A stretch of DNA of 7,118 bases from Clostridiales bacterium (GTDB lineage: Bacteria; Bacillota_E; Sulfobacillia; Sulfobacillales; JAIMBI01): positions 1 to 7,118 of the forward strand of contig DAHVOH010000124.1 in the NCBI GenBank assembly GCA_027318915.1, in the 5' to 3' direction. Every line of letters begins with the position of its first letter. The first letter of the stretch is position 1. Below the pieces are notes generated by a model. It saw nothing but the letters and a program-made list of their open reading frames with translations, ran no database searches and was not told the DNA's origin. A program made the translations under genes and the position numbers. Shown piece by piece: positions 1 through 6,644 of this stretch.

Positions 1-2155
1 TTCCTGTTGCGGCGTCTCGCGAAGGGGGAGCCGGAATAGCGATTCCCCTGTGCAGTCGCGAATCTGGCGCGGATCCTCCTGGAGGAACCGTCTGACGACC
101 CCAGGCCGGCGGGGCCGGTTGGCCTGGGGAGTGTAGCGCCCCCACCCCGTTTGAGCGCCGCCCCGCGCCGGCTCGACGGGTTGCGCCGCCCCAGACCCCA
201 GGCGCGGATCCCGACGAGACCCGTTCGCCACCCAGCTCCCCCCGCCCAAAGCGACCGTCCGGCGCTGTGTCGCCCAGGGCGCGGCGTACGACCTGCGCCG
301 CGCCCTGGACGACTGGCCCCGTGGCGGCGTTCCACCCCGCCGCGCCGTGATAGTACCAGTTGTCGCCCTGGGTGATGGCCCGGAATCCGTTGGAACCGGC
401 CACCGGAGCGGCGTAGAACGTCGGCGGCAGGAACCCGAGGCGCCCGCCCGCGGATTGATCCAGGAGCGCCGTGATCCCGTTCCAGTTGGGTGCGGCAAAC
501 GATGTGCCGCCCCAGCCGTCGGTCCAAGGCGCCGTCGCCGACGTGTACACGGAAGACGTGTCATAGATGGAGTAACCCGTGAAGGGATCGGCGTTGAAGG
601 CCACGTCGGGCACGCCCTTACCGCTGGCATTGGTCAGGTTGGGGCCACCATAGGCGCTCTGCCAGCTGGGTTCCGCAAAGTACCCGCTGAAACCGCCGCC
701 CGACCCCACGGGATACAGTGCGCGCTGAAAGGTCGTGCTGTTGTGGAAGCCAAAATCCCGGTAGCAGGGAACCATGTAGTCCCATCCCCAGGCCTGCTCC
801 TGGGTCGGCATACAGGCCAGCTCGGACGGGCTCGGGATGCCGGTGACGCCCTTCGTCTGGCTGGCCCCCAAGGTGGTGCCGCCGGCTGCGGTGGCCCAGG
901 TGAGGTCGGCGGGGGAGTCCACCGACAGCGTCTTGTTGTAGCCAAGGACGCCGTAGGCGTCGTAGGCGCCGGAATCGCCGGACGCCACCAGCATGCTGAT
1001 GCCCTCGGCGGCTCCCTGCTCGAACTGCTGGTTCATGATCGTGGCGTAGCCGGCCGTTTCAAACTGCTCGGCCTCGCCCCAGGACACGGACATGACATCC
1101 GGCACCACGCCGTTGTAGCCGTTGACCACGGCGTTGAAGAGATTGATGAACCCGGTGTTGGTGTTGGGGGCCACATACACCTCGATGTTGGCCCCGGGCG
1201 CCATCGAGCCCGACTGCTCCACATCAAGATCCGTTTCCGACCCGCCCATGCGGCGTCCGGACAGGCCGGCCGCGGGGATGACCTCGCCGACTCCGATCTC
1301 GGTAAGGCTCCCGGTCCGGTCGATACCGTAGTACTTCCAGAACCCCGCCGGGTCATTCGTGTAAATCGGCGCCAGGGTGGCGATGGCGATCGTCACCCCC
1401 GAACCGGTGATGCCCTGCTGGGCCAGCGGGGTGACGTTGTAGATGTTTTGGACGTCCTGCGGGGACAGACCGGTTGGGGCGGTGCATTCGGCGAAGCCCT
1501 GGTAGGCGCAGGTGGCCAGCGACACGTTGGGCTGCGCCTGGTGCTGATTGACGGTGGCCGGATGGAAATTGGACAGGGTCAGCAGGCCGGCTATGCCGGA
1601 GACGTACTGATTCAACCCGTCACCGAGGCTGGGTGCCTCGGGGTTGGCCAAAAACGACCGCCCGTTGAAGGTGTACTCGTTGATGGGAATGCCCAGCGCC
1701 CGCTCGGTCGCCGCCACGCTCCCGCTCACAAAGAGATAGTTGTTGGCCGTGTATGTAGTCTGGTTGACGGTTTCGGTTTGACTTGCGGAGAGCCCGTAGC
1801 TGGCGAAGTACGCTTCCAGCTTGCGGACGACGGATGCCGGCTGATCATAATTGGAGCGGAACTCGGCGGCCGTCAAGTACTGGTGGTAGAACGGACTGCC
1901 GGGCGTCACGGTGTCCAAGATGAACTGGTGAAGCGCGGGCATGCCGTTCGTGGGGACCACAAATTTGAGTCCCACTTCCAACGTGATTTGAGCACTGGGC
2001 GATGCCGGCTTCACATACCGCGAAGCGGCCAGCAGCGCATGGGGAACATTGCCGGCCAACGCTCCCCGAGCCTCCACCTGGCGGCCCGGGGTCCAGAAGA
2101 CGGCGGCCAAGGCCAGGGCCGAAAGGCCCGCGACCCACTTTGAGCGCAAGGTCAT
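1..2155 (-). CDS. Secreted sedolisin-type serine-carboxyl peptidase (family S53, kumamolisin-like) precursor; 3' end not in window
   Basis: Pre-pro endopeptidase that should cleave proteins outside the cell, probably at acid pH as is usual for S53. Residues 1-29 look like a signal peptide: R4 and K6, a hydrophobic stretch to about residue 21, and possible cleavage after V-E-A29. Residues about 50-190 match the activation pro-domain (GSPFYHQYLTAAEF, YLFVSG). The catalytic domain starts near residue 230. It has the Glu/Asp pair in GGSETDLDVEQ (E307, D311), the oxyanion-hole Asp in SGDSG (D394) and the nucleophile in GGTSFAAP (S552, codon 502-500). The family strings APGANIEVY and SVSWG are also present. 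C216/C224 and C448/C464 could form disulfides. The ATG at 2155 is chosen for its ribosome binding site and signal peptide. Oddities are at the end: ITQGDN..GWNAATG is followed by PVVQ rather than the usual GxGxP, and the frame stays open to base 1. Identification is firm; the C-terminus after residue ~630 is uncertain. Confidence 0.93.
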   Translation of the reverse strand, partial: MTLRSKWVAGLSALALAAVFWTPGRQVEARGALAGNVPHALLAASRYVKPASPSAQITLEVGLKFVVPTNGMPALHQFILDTVTPGSPFYHQYLTAAEFRSNYDQPASVVRKLEAYFASYGLSASQTETVNQTTYTANNYLFVSGSVAATERALGIPINEYTFNGRSFLANPEAPSLGDGLNQYVSGIAGLLTLSNFHPATVNQHQAQPNVSLATCAYQGFAECTAPTGLSPQDVQNIYNVTPLAQQGITGSGVTIAIATLAPIYTNDPAGFWKYYGIDRTGSLTEIGVGEVIPAAGLSGRRMGGSETDLDVEQSGSMAPGANIEVYVAPNTNTGFINLFNAVVNGYNGVVPDVMSVSWGEAEQFETAGYATIMNQQFEQGAAEGISMLVASGDSGAYDAYGVLGYNKTLSVDSPADLTWATAAGGTTLGASQTKGVTGIPSPSELACMPTQEQAWGWDYMVPCYRDFGFHNSTTFQRALYPVGSGGGFSGYFAEPSWQSAYGGPNLTNASGKGVPDVAFNADPFTGYSIYDTSSVYTSATAPWTDGWGGTSFAAPNWNGITALLDQSAGGRLGFLPPTFYAAPVAGSNGFRAITQGDNWYYHGAAGWNAATGPVVQGAAQVVRRALGDTAPDGRFGRGELGGERVSSGSAPGVWGGATRRAGAGRRSNGVGALHSPGQPAPPAWGRQTVPPGGSAPDSRLHRGIAIPAPPSRDAATG
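99..129. repeat. Inverted repeat, perfect 9-bp arms, near left edge
   Basis: CCCCAGGCC at 99-107 pairs with GGCCTGGGG at 121-129 across a 13-nt loop. The loop contains a competing CCGGC/GCCGG stem (106-110 with 114-118). Neither side is followed by a T-run, so it is not a standard terminator, although it is strong enough to be a hairpin at a gene end. It falls in the part of the peptidase reading frame that has no family resemblance, which leaves open whether this stretch is coding. Confidence 0.6.
269..313. repeat. Long GC-rich inverted repeat, 17 of 18 arm bases paired
   Basis: The arm at 269-286 (GTCGCCCAGGGCGCGGCG) is complementary at 17 of 18 positions to the arm at 296-313, with a 9-nt loop at 287-295. 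On the minus strand it begins two codons after the last family-like residues of the S53 peptidase (GWNAATG). No T-run follows on either side. It may be a hairpin of the mRNA 3' region, a coding coincidence in GC-rich DNA, or a fold-back artefact near a sequence end. Confidence 0.7.
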
Positions 2156-2162
2156 GATGACA

Positions 2163-2167
2163 CCTCC
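2163..2167 (-). promoter_or_regulatory. Ribosome binding site of the S53 peptidase gene
   Basis: The minus strand reads GGAGG, then seven bases, then the ATG at 2155-2153. This is a near-ideal Shine-Dalgarno spacing. It decides the start in favour of the ATG that gives a proper signal peptide, over longer open stretches upstream in other frames. Confidence 0.85.
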
Positions 2168-2171
2168 GATT

Positions 2172-2185
2172 TGCGCAGATGCGCA
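2172..2185. repeat. Palindrome TGCGCA-GA-TGCGCA just upstream of the peptidase ribosome binding site
   Basis: Two copies of the self-complementary hexamer TGCGCA (2172-2177 and 2180-2185) are separated by two bases, giving a symmetric 14-bp site. It ends four bases upstream of the GGAGG at 2167-2163, so it lies in the 5' untranslated leader or promoter-proximal region of the peptidase gene. It could be an operator or an RNA hairpin; no regulator can be named from the window. Confidence 0.4.
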
Positions 2186-2214
2186 GGATTGTCATAATCA
2201 GGCATCGCAGGATT
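2182..2214 (-). repeat. Direct repeat AATCCTGCG upstream of the peptidase gene
   Basis: On the minus strand AATCCTGCG occurs at 2214-2206 and again at 2190-2182, so the copies are offset by 24 bp. The second copy partly overlaps the TGCGCA palindrome. Two similarly oriented copies a little over two helical turns apart would suit tandem binding by a regulator, but a 9-bp repeat can also arise by chance. Confidence 0.3.
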
Positions 2215-2325
2215 TCTCTGTCGGCAAGCGGATCCCTGCCGCCGTCGGCGGCTTTGTCCTCAGATTTTCTCCCGTCAGAGGATAGGGCGCGAGGTTGGCG
2301 CCCTCCGAGCCCGGGAACCGGCCAC

Positions 2326-2340
2326 CATCGCCCGGCGATG
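2326..2340. repeat. 15-bp palindrome CATCGCC-C-GGCGATG
   Basis: Perfect 7-bp arms flank a single central C. Size and symmetry are like the operator of a dimeric helix-turn-helix repressor. It lies about 170 bp upstream of the peptidase start and about 50 bp past the terminator of the propeller gene, so if it works it most likely serves the peptidase gene. Confidence 0.35.
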
Positions 2341-2378
2341 CCGCGGGACGTCCCAACGCACACTGCGCACACGGTGGC

Positions 2379-2419
2379 CCAAAGGAAAGGGCCGGAGGGC
2401 CCACCCGGCCCTCCGGCCC
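2379..2419 (-). terminator. Rho-independent terminator after the BNR-propeller gene
   Basis: Transcribed on the minus strand, a perfect 13-bp GC stem (arms 2407-2419 and 2389-2401, 5-nt loop 2402-2406) is followed at once by TTTCCTTT. The stem starts 11 nt after the TGA stop codon of the propeller gene. It should end the transcript of the propeller gene and insulate the peptidase gene from read-through. There is no T-run on the other side, so it works in one direction only. Confidence 0.88.
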
Positions 2420-2430
2420 CACGGCTTGCT

Positions 2431-5400
2431 TCAGTCCTGCGGGCCGGTCGCGGACGGCTTGCTCCGAAGACGCACCGGGGGCAGGTCGGCCGACCGAATC
2501 ATGTCCTGGATCTCCTCCAGGGGTCCCCGCATGATCTCCTGCAGGCGCGCAAGTTCAGCGTCGGTGCGCCGCTTCAGGTCGAGAAACGTGTCCACGGCTT
2601 GCGCCGGCGGCGCTCCCGGCGCGCTCTCGATGACGTGGGCGATGTCCGCCAGCTTGGCGTTCAGCCTCACCGGGTAGTTCAACACGTCCTGGGGACTCTT
2701 GGCCTTGGTCTGCAGCAGCGCCTCTTCCACCGTGGTCAGGTCCGCCGTCAACCGATCGACCGCTTCTTTGAGCCGCTCGTGCACGGCGTGGCCCTCGCCG
2801 CGTTCCACCCAAGCCGCCACCTGTTCACGGATCTGCCGGATGTTGAGCAGCGCCTCGTGCGCGGCCGACAGCTCGTCGCGCACCGCCAACAGCAGGCGAA
2901 AGCGCTCGGCCAACTCGTCCGCGGACACGTGCAGGCGGGGATCCGCCACCAGTTCCAGCGTCCCTTCCGCCCGCTCGTCACCGGCGGTCAGGGTGAGCTG
3001 ATACACGCCGGGCAGGGCGGTCGGCCCCTGGGCGTCGCCGCCCCACATCACGGCGCCCGGAAGCGGCGTGGGCCCAGGATGCCGCATGTTCCAGAACACG
3101 CGCTGTGTCCCGGCCCGGGTGCTGAGACGAGGCTGCTTCGGACCTTCGGCCTTGGGATCCGGTTCGCGGCTGCTGAGCGTGGCCACGACCGTGCCCGCCT
3201 CGTCCGCGATGGTGAGGGTGAGCTCCACGTCCTTGGGCAGGGCCTCTTTCAAGTAATAGGTGATGGGCGCGCCGGCCGGCGGATTCTCGCCGGCATCCAG
3301 CACCACCACCCGCTCTTCATCCGTTTCCGGGTCACGTTCCCGCACCCATTCCGGCAGCGCCGCCTCCGTGTGCAGGTATCCCCAGTCCGCCTCTCCACGC
3401 ATGCCGCGGCCCCCGCGCCGATATTGGACCACCGGGCCGGAGGGCACCAGGGCCACCGAGGCGTCGGTCCAACCTCCATCCCGCGCCCAGGCGCGCACTC
3501 CCGTGAGGTCGTCCAGGATCCAGAAGCTCCGTCCGTGCGTCGCCACCACCAAGTCATTGCCCTTGAACTGGATGTCATGAATGGGCACCACCGGCAAGTT
3601 CTGGCGGAACGGCCGCCAATGCGCTCCTCCATCCCCGGACAGCCACAATCCCTGCTCGGTTCCCACCACCAGCAGCCCCCGCTGGTGAGGGTCTTCGCGA
3701 ATGACCCGCGTGAATTCCGAGGGCGGCAGACCGTCGTCCAAACGCTCCCAATGCCCGCCCAAGTCGCGGGTCACGTACAGGTACGGATGGAAGTCATCCA
3801 TCTTGTAGCGGGTGGCCGCCACATAAGCCACGGCCGGATCATGCGGAGAGGGCTCAATGATGCTGATGAGCGCCCACTCGGGCAGATCCGGCGGGGTCAC
3901 GTCGGTCCAGTGGTCGCCTCCGTCCTCCGAGAGATGAATCAAGCCGTCGTCCGATCCGGCCCACAGCAAACCCGCCCGCACCGGTGACTCCGCCAAAGCG
4001 AACACGGTCCCGTAGTATTCGACCGAGGTGTTGTCCTGCGTGATGGCGCCGCCGGATGAGCCGAGCGTCGCGGGGTCGTGGCGGGTGAGGTCGGGACTGA
4101 TGACCTCCCAGTGCTGACCCTCGTCTCGGGAACGGAAGACCACCTGCGCCGCCACATACAGCGTCTCGGGGTCATGGGGCGACAGCAGGATGGGAAACGT
4201 CCACTGGAATCGATACGTCAGATCCTGGGCGGCCCAGCCGATGCTGAGCTCCGGCCACGGCGTGATGTCGGTGGCCACATGGGTGCGCCGGTCATAGCGG
4301 GTGATGAGCCCGTAGTTCCCGGCGTAAATCAGATTCGCGTTGTCGGGATGGACGGCGACGTAGCCGCTCTCCCCGCCTCCCACGGCGAACCAATCGCGGT
4401 TGGTGATGGCGGCGTCGTCGGTGCGGCTTGGCACCGAGAGGCTGGAATTGTCCTGCTGACAGCCGTATACGCGATAGGGCACTTCGTTGTCCGTGGTCAC
4501 ATGGTAGAACTGGGCGGTCGGTTGGTTCAAGATGGACGACCAGTGCCGCCCTCCGTCCAACGACACCGAAGCGCCGCCATCGTCGCCGATCGCCATTCGG
4601 CGGGGATTGGCAGGATCAATCCACAGGTCGTGATGATCGCCGTGTCGGGTGGGCATGGTCTGAAACGTCTTGCCTCCGTCCTTCGAATGCCAACACTGGA
4701 CATTCAGCACATAGACGCTGTCCCGATCGGCCGGGTCGGCGAAAATGTGGGAATAGTACCAGGCCCGCTGCCGGAGATTCCGGTCCTCATTGGTCCGGGT
4801 CCAATGGCGGCCTCCGTCGTCGGACCGGAAGATTCCTCCCTCCTCCGCCTCCAAAGACAGATAGAGGCGGGCCGGGTCGCACGGGGACACCGTGATGCCC
4901 ATGCGGCCCTTAACGCCCGCAGGCAGTCCGTCTGCCCCGGTCAACTCCTCCCACGTGTCGCCGCCGTCGGTGGACTTATACAGGGATGAGCCGGGGCCGC
5001 CGCTGTTCAAATGCCACGGCGTCCGCCCCGCCTCCCAGAGCGCGGCGTAGAGGATGCGCGGGTTGTGCGGGTCCAAGACCACGTCAATGGCACCGGTCCG
5101 GTCATCGCGAAACAGGATGCGGTCCCAGTGCGCTCCCCCGTCCACGGACCGAAACACGCCACGCTCCGCGTTGGGACCAAAGGCATGACCCAAAGCCGCG
5201 ACGTAGACGCGATCCGGATCCGTCGGGTGCACCCGCACCCGACCGATGTGGCGGGTATCCGCCAAACCGCGGTGCTGCCATGTCCGCCCCCCGTCGACCG
5301 ATCGGTACACCCCGTCCCCGTGCGACACATTGCCCCGGATGCACGCCTCGCCCATCCCGGCATACAGCACGTTCGGGTCGGATGCGGCAACCGCCAGGGC

Positions 5401-5598
5401 CCCCACCGGCGCCGTCCGGAAATAGCCATCGGAGATATTGCGCCATGTGCCCCCGGCGTCGACGGTCTGAAACACCCCGCCGGCGGCCGCCCCCATATAA
5501 AAGGTGAGCGGCTCCGTCGGATGCCCCGCCACGGCCACCACGCGCCCGCCCCGATGCGGACCGATCAAACGCCATCGAAAGGCTGCCCATTCGTTCAT
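2431..5598 (-). CDS. VPS10/sortilin-like BNR (Asp-box) repeat beta-propeller protein, often annotated 'glycosyl hydrolase, BNR repeat'
   Basis: 1055 residues. Eleven Asp-box motifs of the form S/T-x-D-x-G-x-x-W/F start near residues 45, 100, 151, 209, 259, 305, 346, 490, 557, 610 and 654. They mark successive beta-propeller blades with a ~135-residue stretch between the seventh and eighth. DLVVATHGRSFWILDDL (682-698) is the usual end of this propeller type. Next come a beta-rich region with FWNMRHPG (835-842) and ALPGVYQLTLTAGD (861-874), then a mostly helical C-terminus (about 890-1035) that may form a coiled coil. The family name does not prove glycosidase activity: these proteins have no established common substrate, and no catalytic set can be assigned here. 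The chosen ATG has GGGAGG seven bases upstream; an in-frame ATG 17 codons earlier is weaker. No signal peptide is visible from either start, whereas many relatives are exported. It lies 122 bp after the kinase gene, probably in the same transcript. Confidence 0.92.
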   Translation of the reverse strand: MNEWAAFRWRLIGPHRGGRVVAVAGHPTEPLTFYMGAAAGGVFQTVDAGGTWRNISDGYFRTAPVGALAVAASDPNVLYAGMGEACIRGNVSHGDGVYRSVDGGRTWQHRGLADTRHIGRVRVHPTDPDRVYVAALGHAFGPNAERGVFRSVDGGAHWDRILFRDDRTGAIDVVLDPHNPRILYAALWEAGRTPWHLNSGGPGSSLYKSTDGGDTWEELTGADGLPAGVKGRMGITVSPCDPARLYLSLEAEEGGIFRSDDGGRHWTRTNEDRNLRQRAWYYSHIFADPADRDSVYVLNVQCWHSKDGGKTFQTMPTRHGDHHDLWIDPANPRRMAIGDDGGASVSLDGGRHWSSILNQPTAQFYHVTTDNEVPYRVYGCQQDNSSLSVPSRTDDAAITNRDWFAVGGGESGYVAVHPDNANLIYAGNYGLITRYDRRTHVATDITPWPELSIGWAAQDLTYRFQWTFPILLSPHDPETLYVAAQVVFRSRDEGQHWEVISPDLTRHDPATLGSSGGAITQDNTSVEYYGTVFALAESPVRAGLLWAGSDDGLIHLSEDGGDHWTDVTPPDLPEWALISIIEPSPHDPAVAYVAATRYKMDDFHPYLYVTRDLGGHWERLDDGLPPSEFTRVIREDPHQRGLLVVGTEQGLWLSGDGGAHWRPFRQNLPVVPIHDIQFKGNDLVVATHGRSFWILDDLTGVRAWARDGGWTDASVALVPSGPVVQYRRGGRGMRGEADWGYLHTEAALPEWVRERDPETDEERVVVLDAGENPPAGAPITYYLKEALPKDVELTLTIADEAGTVVATLSSREPDPKAEGPKQPRLSTRAGTQRVFWNMRHPGPTPLPGAVMWGGDAQGPTALPGVYQLTLTAGDERAEGTLELVADPRLHVSADELAERFRLLLAVRDELSAAHEALLNIRQIREQVAAWVERGEGHAVHERLKEAVDRLTADLTTVEEALLQTKAKSPQDVLNYPVRLNAKLADIAHVIESAPGAPPAQAVDTFLDLKRRTDAELARLQEIMRGPLEEIQDMIRSADLPPVRLRSKPSATGPQD

Positions 5599-5605
5599 CC
5601 GGATT

Positions 5606-5611
5606 CCTCCC
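5606..5611 (-). promoter_or_regulatory. Ribosome binding site of the BNR-propeller gene
   Basis: GGGAGG on the minus strand stands seven bases before the ATG at 5598-5596. It decides the start between this codon and an in-frame ATG at 5649-5647, which is preceded only by GAAGG. The product then begins MNEWAAFRWRLIGPHRGGRV, the usual beginning of the first propeller blade in this family. Confidence 0.85.
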
Positions 5612-5615
5612 TCGC

Positions 5616-5643
5616 CGGGCACGGGCCGAACGGCCCGTGCCCG
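5616..5643. repeat. Perfect 12-bp hairpin with 4-nt loop, immediately upstream of the propeller-gene ribosome binding site
   Basis: CGGGCACGGGCC (5616-5627) pairs perfectly with 5632-5643 around a 4-nt loop (GTTC in the minus-strand RNA). The stem ends four bases before GGGAGG. With no T-run on either strand it is not a normal terminator. In the leader of the propeller mRNA it could protect a processed 5' end, hinder ribosome entry, or lower read-through from the kinase genes. If translation started at the ATG at 5649 it would instead be coding. Confidence 0.75.
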
Positions 5644-5658
5644 CGTCATCTGCACGCC

Positions 5659-5689
5659 TTCGGCAGCCACAGGCCCGACACCTGCCGAA
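5659..5689. repeat. Second inverted repeat in the kinase-propeller spacer
   Basis: TTCGGCAG (5659-5666) pairs with CTGCCGAA (5682-5689) with a 15-nt loop. It lies 31 bp past the PfkB stop codon. No T-run follows on the minus strand, so termination here would be weak at best. Together with the hairpin at 5616-5643 it fills most of the 122-bp spacer with foldable sequence. Confidence 0.5.
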
Positions 5690-5720
5690 TCCTTGCGACC
5701 GCCGCGCGGCCACGATCGCC

Positions 5721-6644
5721 TCAGAGGCCACCCGGGTCGAGCGCGGTCGGCTGCCACACCGCGGCCGTGACGGCGGCGTGCAGGCGTTCGACCTCGTCCC
5801 GATCAAACACCGCCACACCCAGCTCTTGCACACTGGCCGCCGCGACGGCCATGCCCCAGTCCATCGCCTCCGGGAAATCCCAGTCCCGGTCCAAGGCCGT
5901 CGCAAGCCCCGCCAGAAACGCGTCGCCGGCGCCGGTGGTGGTTTTCACGTCCACCGACGGCGCCGGTTTGGCCCAAGCCGGCTCGCCGCGCCGGCGCCAG
6001 GCCACCCCGTCGCGGCCCAGGGTCACCGCCAGGTATTCCGGACCGGGGCTGGACGGGAGCTCTGCCAGCAGCGCGCGCGCCTCTTCGCGGTTCGGCGTCA
6101 TGACCAGGGGCGCGGCGTCCCACGCGCATCGAAGCGCCTCCCCCGACGTGTCCACCAGGACGCCCCTGACCTCAGAGCGAAAGCGTTCCACGACCCGGCG
6201 TGCCACGTCGGGCTCCAGTCCCGGCGGCAGCCCGCCCGACAACACCACCCAGTCCCGCGGGGTCACGCGCTCGGCCAAACGGTCCAGCAGGGTCAAGACG
6301 CTGGACGCCTCCACCCGGGGCCCCCGCTCGCGAATTTCGGCCTGGTGCCCGTGGCCATCAGCCACCGTTATGCAAAGACGACTGGGCTCGTCGATGGACT
6401 CCGCCAGCACCGCGATGCCCCGGCGCCTGAGCTCGCGCCGGATCCAGCGCCCGGTCAGCCCGCCGTACAAGCCGGCGACACTGGCCGATCCACCCAACGC
6501 GTGAATGGCTCGAGCGACGTTGTGGCCCTTGCCGCCCGCCTGATAGTCGGCTCGCCGCGCGTATTGGATCTCGGGCAGCGGCGTCACCGAACGCACCTCG
6601 TAGGTGACATCGACCGCCGGGTTGAGCACCACGCACCAGATCAT
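5721..6644 (-). CDS. PfkB-family sugar-phosphate kinase, 1-phosphofructokinase / tagatose-6-phosphate kinase branch
   Basis: A 307-residue cytoplasmic kinase of the ribokinase superfamily that should use ATP to phosphorylate a keto-hexose phosphate. The N-terminus CVVLNPAVDVTYEV is typical of the 1-phosphofructokinase/LacC branch rather than ribokinase or fructokinase. PfkB signature 1 is at AGGKGHNVARAIHALGG (36-52). SGGLPPG (136-142) and TPNREEA (183-189) are the usual mid-domain motifs. Signature 2, TTTGAGDAFLAGLATAL (235-251), holds the catalytic base D241 and the GAGD anion hole. Length is normal for the family and no key residue is missing. The ATG lies inside the ROK stop codon (ATGA), with GGGAGG seven bases upstream. 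Fructose-1-phosphate, tagatose-6-phosphate and fructose-6-phosphate are all possible substrates; the window shows no transporter or aldolase to choose between them. Confidence 0.93.
   Translation of the reverse strand: MIWCVVLNPAVDVTYEVRSVTPLPEIQYARRADYQAGGKGHNVARAIHALGGSASVAGLYGGLTGRWIRRELRRRGIAVLAESIDEPSRLCITVADGHGHQAEIRERGPRVEASSVLTLLDRLAERVTPRDWVVLSGGLPPGLEPDVARRVVERFRSEVRGVLVDTSGEALRCAWDAAPLVMTPNREEARALLAELPSSPGPEYLAVTLGRDGVAWRRRGEPAWAKPAPSVDVKTTTGAGDAFLAGLATALDRDWDFPEAMDWGMAVAAASVQELGVAVFDRDEVERLHAAVTAAVWQPTALDPGGL

Larger units (their letters stand above)
2156..2388. other. Intergenic region between propeller-gene terminator and S53 peptidase gene
   Basis: About 230 bp that must hold the promoter of the peptidase gene, because a strong terminator closes the upstream gene. 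I looked on the minus strand for a -35/-10 pair with 16-18 bp spacing and saw none that is convincing; a TATGAC at about 2198-2193 is a possible -10 but has no good -35. The region holds four short symmetrical elements: AGGGCGC/GCGCCCT (2284-2290 with 2298-2304), a 15-bp palindrome at 2326-2340, GCCGCC/GGCGGC (2238-2252), and TGCGCA-GA-TGCGCA at 2172-2185. Open frames crossing it on both strands have no family-like content. Confidence 0.6.

Noticed and set aside
347..2143. Open plus-strand frame of 598 codons opposite the S53 peptidase
   Set aside because: It is the antisense of a gene with a full set of S53 motifs. Its translation is Gly/Arg/His/Val-rich with no recognisable domain, as expected for a shadow frame in GC-rich DNA, and no ribosome binding site stands out.
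2238..2252. GCCGCC/GGCGGC hairpin followed by TTTG on the plus strand as a plus-strand terminator
   Set aside because: No plus-strand gene leads into it, the stem has only six base pairs and the T-run is short and broken.
1845..2372. Minus-strand frame of 175 codons across the protease start and leader
   Set aside because: It overlaps the protease signal peptide and pro-domain in another frame, has no family-like content and no good ribosome binding site.
2179..3987. Open plus-strand frame of 602 codons opposite the propeller gene and the intergenic region
   Set aside because: The composition is dominated by Arg, His, Pro and Gly with no motifs, and it runs through the terminator hairpin and the well-supported propeller gene on the other strand.
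5599..5757. Longer start of the propeller protein at 5757 (53 extra residues)
   Set aside because: The extra residues are Arg/Gly/Pro-rich, run through both inverted repeats of the spacer and overlap the end of the PfkB gene. The ATG at 5598 has a strong, well-spaced GGGAGG and begins with the family's usual first residues.
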